Origin: Blasia pusilla
Lineage: Eukaryota > Marchantiophyta > Marchantiopsida > Blasiales
Assembly (NCBI GenBank): GCA_050084515.1
Contig: CM114273.1
Coordinates: 38,006,001-38,070,000 of the forward strand
Length of the DNA stretch: 64,000 nt
Reading direction: 5' to 3'
Part shown: positions 61,722-64,000 of the stretch, in pieces
Position numbering within the stretch: position 1 is the first letter of the stretch
Layout of the letters: the number at the start of each line of letters is the position of its first letter
The notes under the pieces: generated by a model
What the model saw: only the letters and a program-made list of their open reading frames with translations
Told to the model about the DNA's origin: nothing
Database searches by the model: none
Position numbers and translations under genes: made by a program

Positions 61722-62341
61722 CCGCTCGAAAATGGAGTCGGTTTCTTGACCAGCTAACTTGTCTGAGACAGGGCGGAAAATCGCGGGAACTCGTCGATCC
61801 GATAGAGGTCGATGTCCTCCGCCGGGCTTGGAGTCGAGAATGACCGCTCTCCGGCTTCTTCCGCCATGTCCACCATCTCCACGCTGGCGGTCCTCATGAC
61901 CTCGTCGTCATCGATTTGAACTGGTGTTGTTTCCACTATGTTGATTGTGTCCCCGGACTTCATGGGGGACATTTCCCGCATCTCAACACTTGCGGTTGGA
62001 CGGGCTGGGCTATCGTCAATGGCTATCGCTTTTCCCGCCGCTTTAGCGAATTCCGCCCCTCACCACCGGCCCGGACGCTTCTTTTCTCTCTTTTCGCCGG
62101 CGATCCTTTTCTTCAAGGCCTGCGACGTCTCGGCCTCTTCGTTCTGTTTATCTAGCGCCGCTTGAACACGTCTCGCCAGAAGCACTTGGTTGTGCATCTC
62201 CGCTTCCCTTTCCCGCTCCTCGATTTCTTGCTGCCTAATTTCATTCGCCGAACGAGGCGCAGGAGAAGCTGACGCATGAGTCCTAATGGACTTGGGAGTG
62301 AAGCTCCTGGGCTTGTTGGCTTGTGTTTTTTTCCTCGTCAT
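61722..62341 (-). pseudogene. Exon 1 of the composite gene: basic and acidic N-terminus
   Basis: ATG at 62341 opens MTRKKTQANKPRSFTPKSIR, a basic stretch that could act as a nuclear localisation signal, then a Glu/Arg-rich coiled coil (EIRQQEIEEREREAEMHNQV). A one-base shift near 62060 changes frame to an acidic part (TTPVQIDDDEVMRTASVEMV, AEDIDLYRIDEFPRF). The exon ends QETDSIFER at the donor CGG|GTAAGA. No known domain is recognised. Confidence 0.5.
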
Positions 62342-62710
62342 TTTTGCCGGAAATGCCTCCGCCTATGCCCACGACAAATCCCTTGATCAGTTGCCTTGCT
62401 GATGTCGAGATGGGAGCTCGTCTCGCCTTGATGGTTAGCTCAAATCGTCCCGATATCGCTCGGTCAAACCGTCTCGCTCTCGTTCCCTCCTATCGACTCG
62501 CGATGTGTCGTCGCGTGAAATGCCCCTTCAGATCTCGATCGCTGCGCTGCTGGAGAGTGAGGAGTGAGGAATGAAGATCGCGAAATGAGAAACCGGAAAT
62601 GAGCGACTTTTGCCCTATTTATACTTTTCTAGCCGTTGGGCTGACCGTTGGGTCCCGTCGTCCTTTCGACGGCGACGCGTCGAATGTTACGGAAGTCCGG
62701 ACGTGAAAAA

Positions 62711-63470
62711 TCGCAACCCGCCGAGTCCGACGCCCGCCATCCTGGTACGTCCGGCGCGGAGCGGAGTCCGACAGTTGCGCGCTCGCCATCCTGGTACGTC
62801 ACCACGCGCGCGAGCAACCCGCCGGAGCCCGACGGGTTGAGCGCTCCGTCGTCTTCGAAAGAACGCGACGTACCGCGCAACCCGCCGGAGACCGACATGT
62901 TGCGCGCCTCCGCCATCTCGCGAACGCCGCCCGCAGCAGCGCGAGCAACCCGTCGGAGACCGACGGGTTGAGCACCTCCGTCATCTTCGGAAAACAATGC
63001 GAGGTACCCACGCAAGCCGTCGGAGACCGACATGTTGCGCGCCTCCGCCGTGTTTGGGACGGGAACGGGACGTATTTTGGGCAATCCGTCGGAGACTGTT
63101 GGGTTGCACGCTTCCCTCATCAAGGGTTAGGAACGATGGCTTCCCGTGCAAGTCGTCGGAGTTTGGGTGGCTGCACCACAAGGCGACGCCCTTGCGCAAC
63201 CCGTTGGACGGCGACGGGTTGCACGCCTCGCCGTCTTTGGGCTCAAAGGCGAGGCACCCGCGGAACTCGTCGGGAACAGACGGTTTGCACGCCTCCGGCA
63301 TCTTCGAGCAAGAAGGAGCGGTATCCCAGCAAGTCGTCGGAGAGCGACGGGTTGCTCGCTTCGACAATGTTTAGCAGAAGCGTGCAACCCGTCCGATGCC
63401 GACGGGTTGCAGGCTTCGGTAAGCTTCGGGTAATTTCTGAGTTACCAGGACTCCGACGGGTTCCAAGTGA
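62711..63470. repeat. Palindromic repeat array 3, ~66-bp period, upstream of the composite gene
   Basis: About 11-12 imperfect palindromes (for example GCAACCCGTCGGAGACCGAC then GGGTTG) are spaced mostly 63-69 bp apart. The ~38-bp intervals share a degenerate wording (CGCCTCCG.CATCTTCG....AACG..GGTACCC), so the whole ~66-bp unit is a tandem repeat with a palindromic core. The array begins ~370 bp upstream of the ATG at 62341. Frames on both strands through the array are composition artefacts. Confidence 0.88.
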
Positions 63471-64000
63471 TGCGCAACCCTTTGCTTCCCAAATCTGGTA
63501 ACATATTGCAACACAATTGAATGTGTTACGAATTGATCCATTGTGTCGACAATCTCCCCACCGAATTCATCTTGTCAAGTAAAAATCACAGAGTATCTGC
63601 ATTTCCTATTCACTATAAATTAAATATTCTCATTCTCATTCTCATCTCATTCTCATTCTCATTCTCAATCTCGTCCGTAGGAATCTTCTTGGAATGGATA
63701 ATTATGTTAAGCTCACTTGTGGTAGTCATCATCCGCCGCCTTCCTCAATCGAAATCATTCGACCCCAAGCTCGTGAGTCTTTCGAGAATGGATGAAAATT
63801 TTTCATGCATTCGATTTCTTCTTCAAATTGGAACCATCTTTGTATCCAGAGATGTTAGGGTGGAAGGTACGGAAGACATAATAGGTGAGACGGTCCAGCC
63901 AAAGTGACCTCAGACCGTAAAGTATGGAATCTCCCACCATCGCAAATGGTCAAGATCTGAGTTTACGGCCTACCCCCGAATTCGTCTGTTTCCCAAGTAG
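63471..64000. other. Right-hand end, no gene recognised
   Basis: After the palindrome array the DNA returns to ordinary composition. It contains an (ATTCTC)n microsatellite at about 63626-63667. A frame of 128 codons (63521-63907) has no motif and includes the microsatellite, so I do not call it a gene. Confidence 0.4.
63626..63667. repeat. (ATTCTC)n microsatellite
   Basis: About seven units of ATTCTC, one shortened to ATCTC. Confidence 0.95.

Larger units (their letters stand above)
57346..62341 (-). pseudogene. Decayed intron-containing gene: ParB-like domain plus beta-class amino-methyltransferase-like halves
   Basis: The minus-strand gene starts at ATG 62341. Exon 1 is 62341-61722 (one internal frameshift), exon 2 is 61631-61164 (ParB-like), and exon 3 starts at 60351. 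Donors GTAAG(A/T), acceptors ACAG/GCAG and phases agree at both introns, despite frameshifts inside exons. Later coding blocks are 60351-59837, about 59400-58762, 58690-58390 and 57700-57346. Bacterial and phage proteins join a ParB-type domain to a DNA methylase (COG1475 plus COG0863 type). The same order here, with plant-style introns, suggests an acquired and domesticated or mobile gene that has since died. Non-coding parts are filled with the palindrome described at 60366-61141. The function of the ancestral protein is inference; the exon skeleton is visible. Confidence 0.45.

Noticed and set aside
62711-63470. CRISPR array
   Set aside because: Palindromic repeats with regular spacing look CRISPR-like, but the spacers share the same degenerate wording, the repeats vary too much, there are no cas genes, and the surroundings are eukaryotic. 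It is a tandem repeat with a palindromic core.
62629-63501. Several overlapping frames of 100-177 codons on both strands
   Set aside because: They run through the palindromic array; the repeated Asn-Pro/Arg-Arg-Val wording is the repeat translated, without start context or domain.

Overview
This window looks like nuclear DNA of a green plant (streptophyte). The evidence is two multi-exon housekeeping genes with GT-AG introns, a CCCH-type TRM2-like tRNA methyltransferase of the plant kind, a ribosomal protein gene with an upstream telo-box, and a dense cover of plant-type transposons (Ty3/gypsy, Helitron, LINE, hAT). The repeat families suggest a non-flowering lineage (bryophyte, lycophyte or charophyte type), but the species cannot be fixed by eye.

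Layout. 1-0.8 kb: the 5' part of a LINE on the minus strand (broken ORF1, start of ORF2). 2.0-15.1 kb: a decayed Ty3/gypsy element on the minus strand (gag-protease-RT-RNase H-integrase), flanked by direct ~1.1 kb repeats that are probably its LTRs. Its pol gene ends in a PHD-finger-like Cys/His segment. 15.1-21.9 kb: AT-rich intergenic DNA with several young palindromes and a tandem duplication. 21.9-28.5 kb: an apparently intact 14-exon TRM2/TRMT2A-like gene (minus). 31.4-31.8 kb: an intact, intronless RPL27A (uL15) gene (minus) with a telo-box. 32.2-33.9 kb: a Helitron PIF1-type helicase relic (minus). 36.1-42.1 kb: a Helitron Rep-helicase relic (plus), split by LTR-like insertions. 43.4-46.7 kb: an apparently intact 9-exon RAD9 checkpoint clamp gene (plus). 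48.1-49.1 kb: another LTR-like copy, inverted. 51.8-54.0 kb: a recently broken hAT-family transposase with TTF-type zinc finger, DUF4371-like core and hAT dimerisation domain.

56-63.5 kb is the strangest part. On the minus strand lie the exons of a decayed, intron-containing gene. Its pieces read as a ParB-like domain followed by the two halves of a beta-class amino-methyltransferase (a DPPY-like motif, then an FxGxG-like motif). About 30 copies of an imperfect palindrome, GCAACCCGTCGGA-N-TCCGACGGGTTGC, are concentrated in its non-coding parts: upstream of the ATG, in a phase-checked intron, and in a later inter-exon gap. One array forms a ~220-bp-arm long inverted repeat. This unit is the best candidate for an undescribed system.

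The three host genes are unrelated in function (tRNA uridine methylation, translation, DNA-damage checkpoint). The remainder is transposon-derived or has no recognisable content. All exon models were made by reading splice sites and reading frames by hand.
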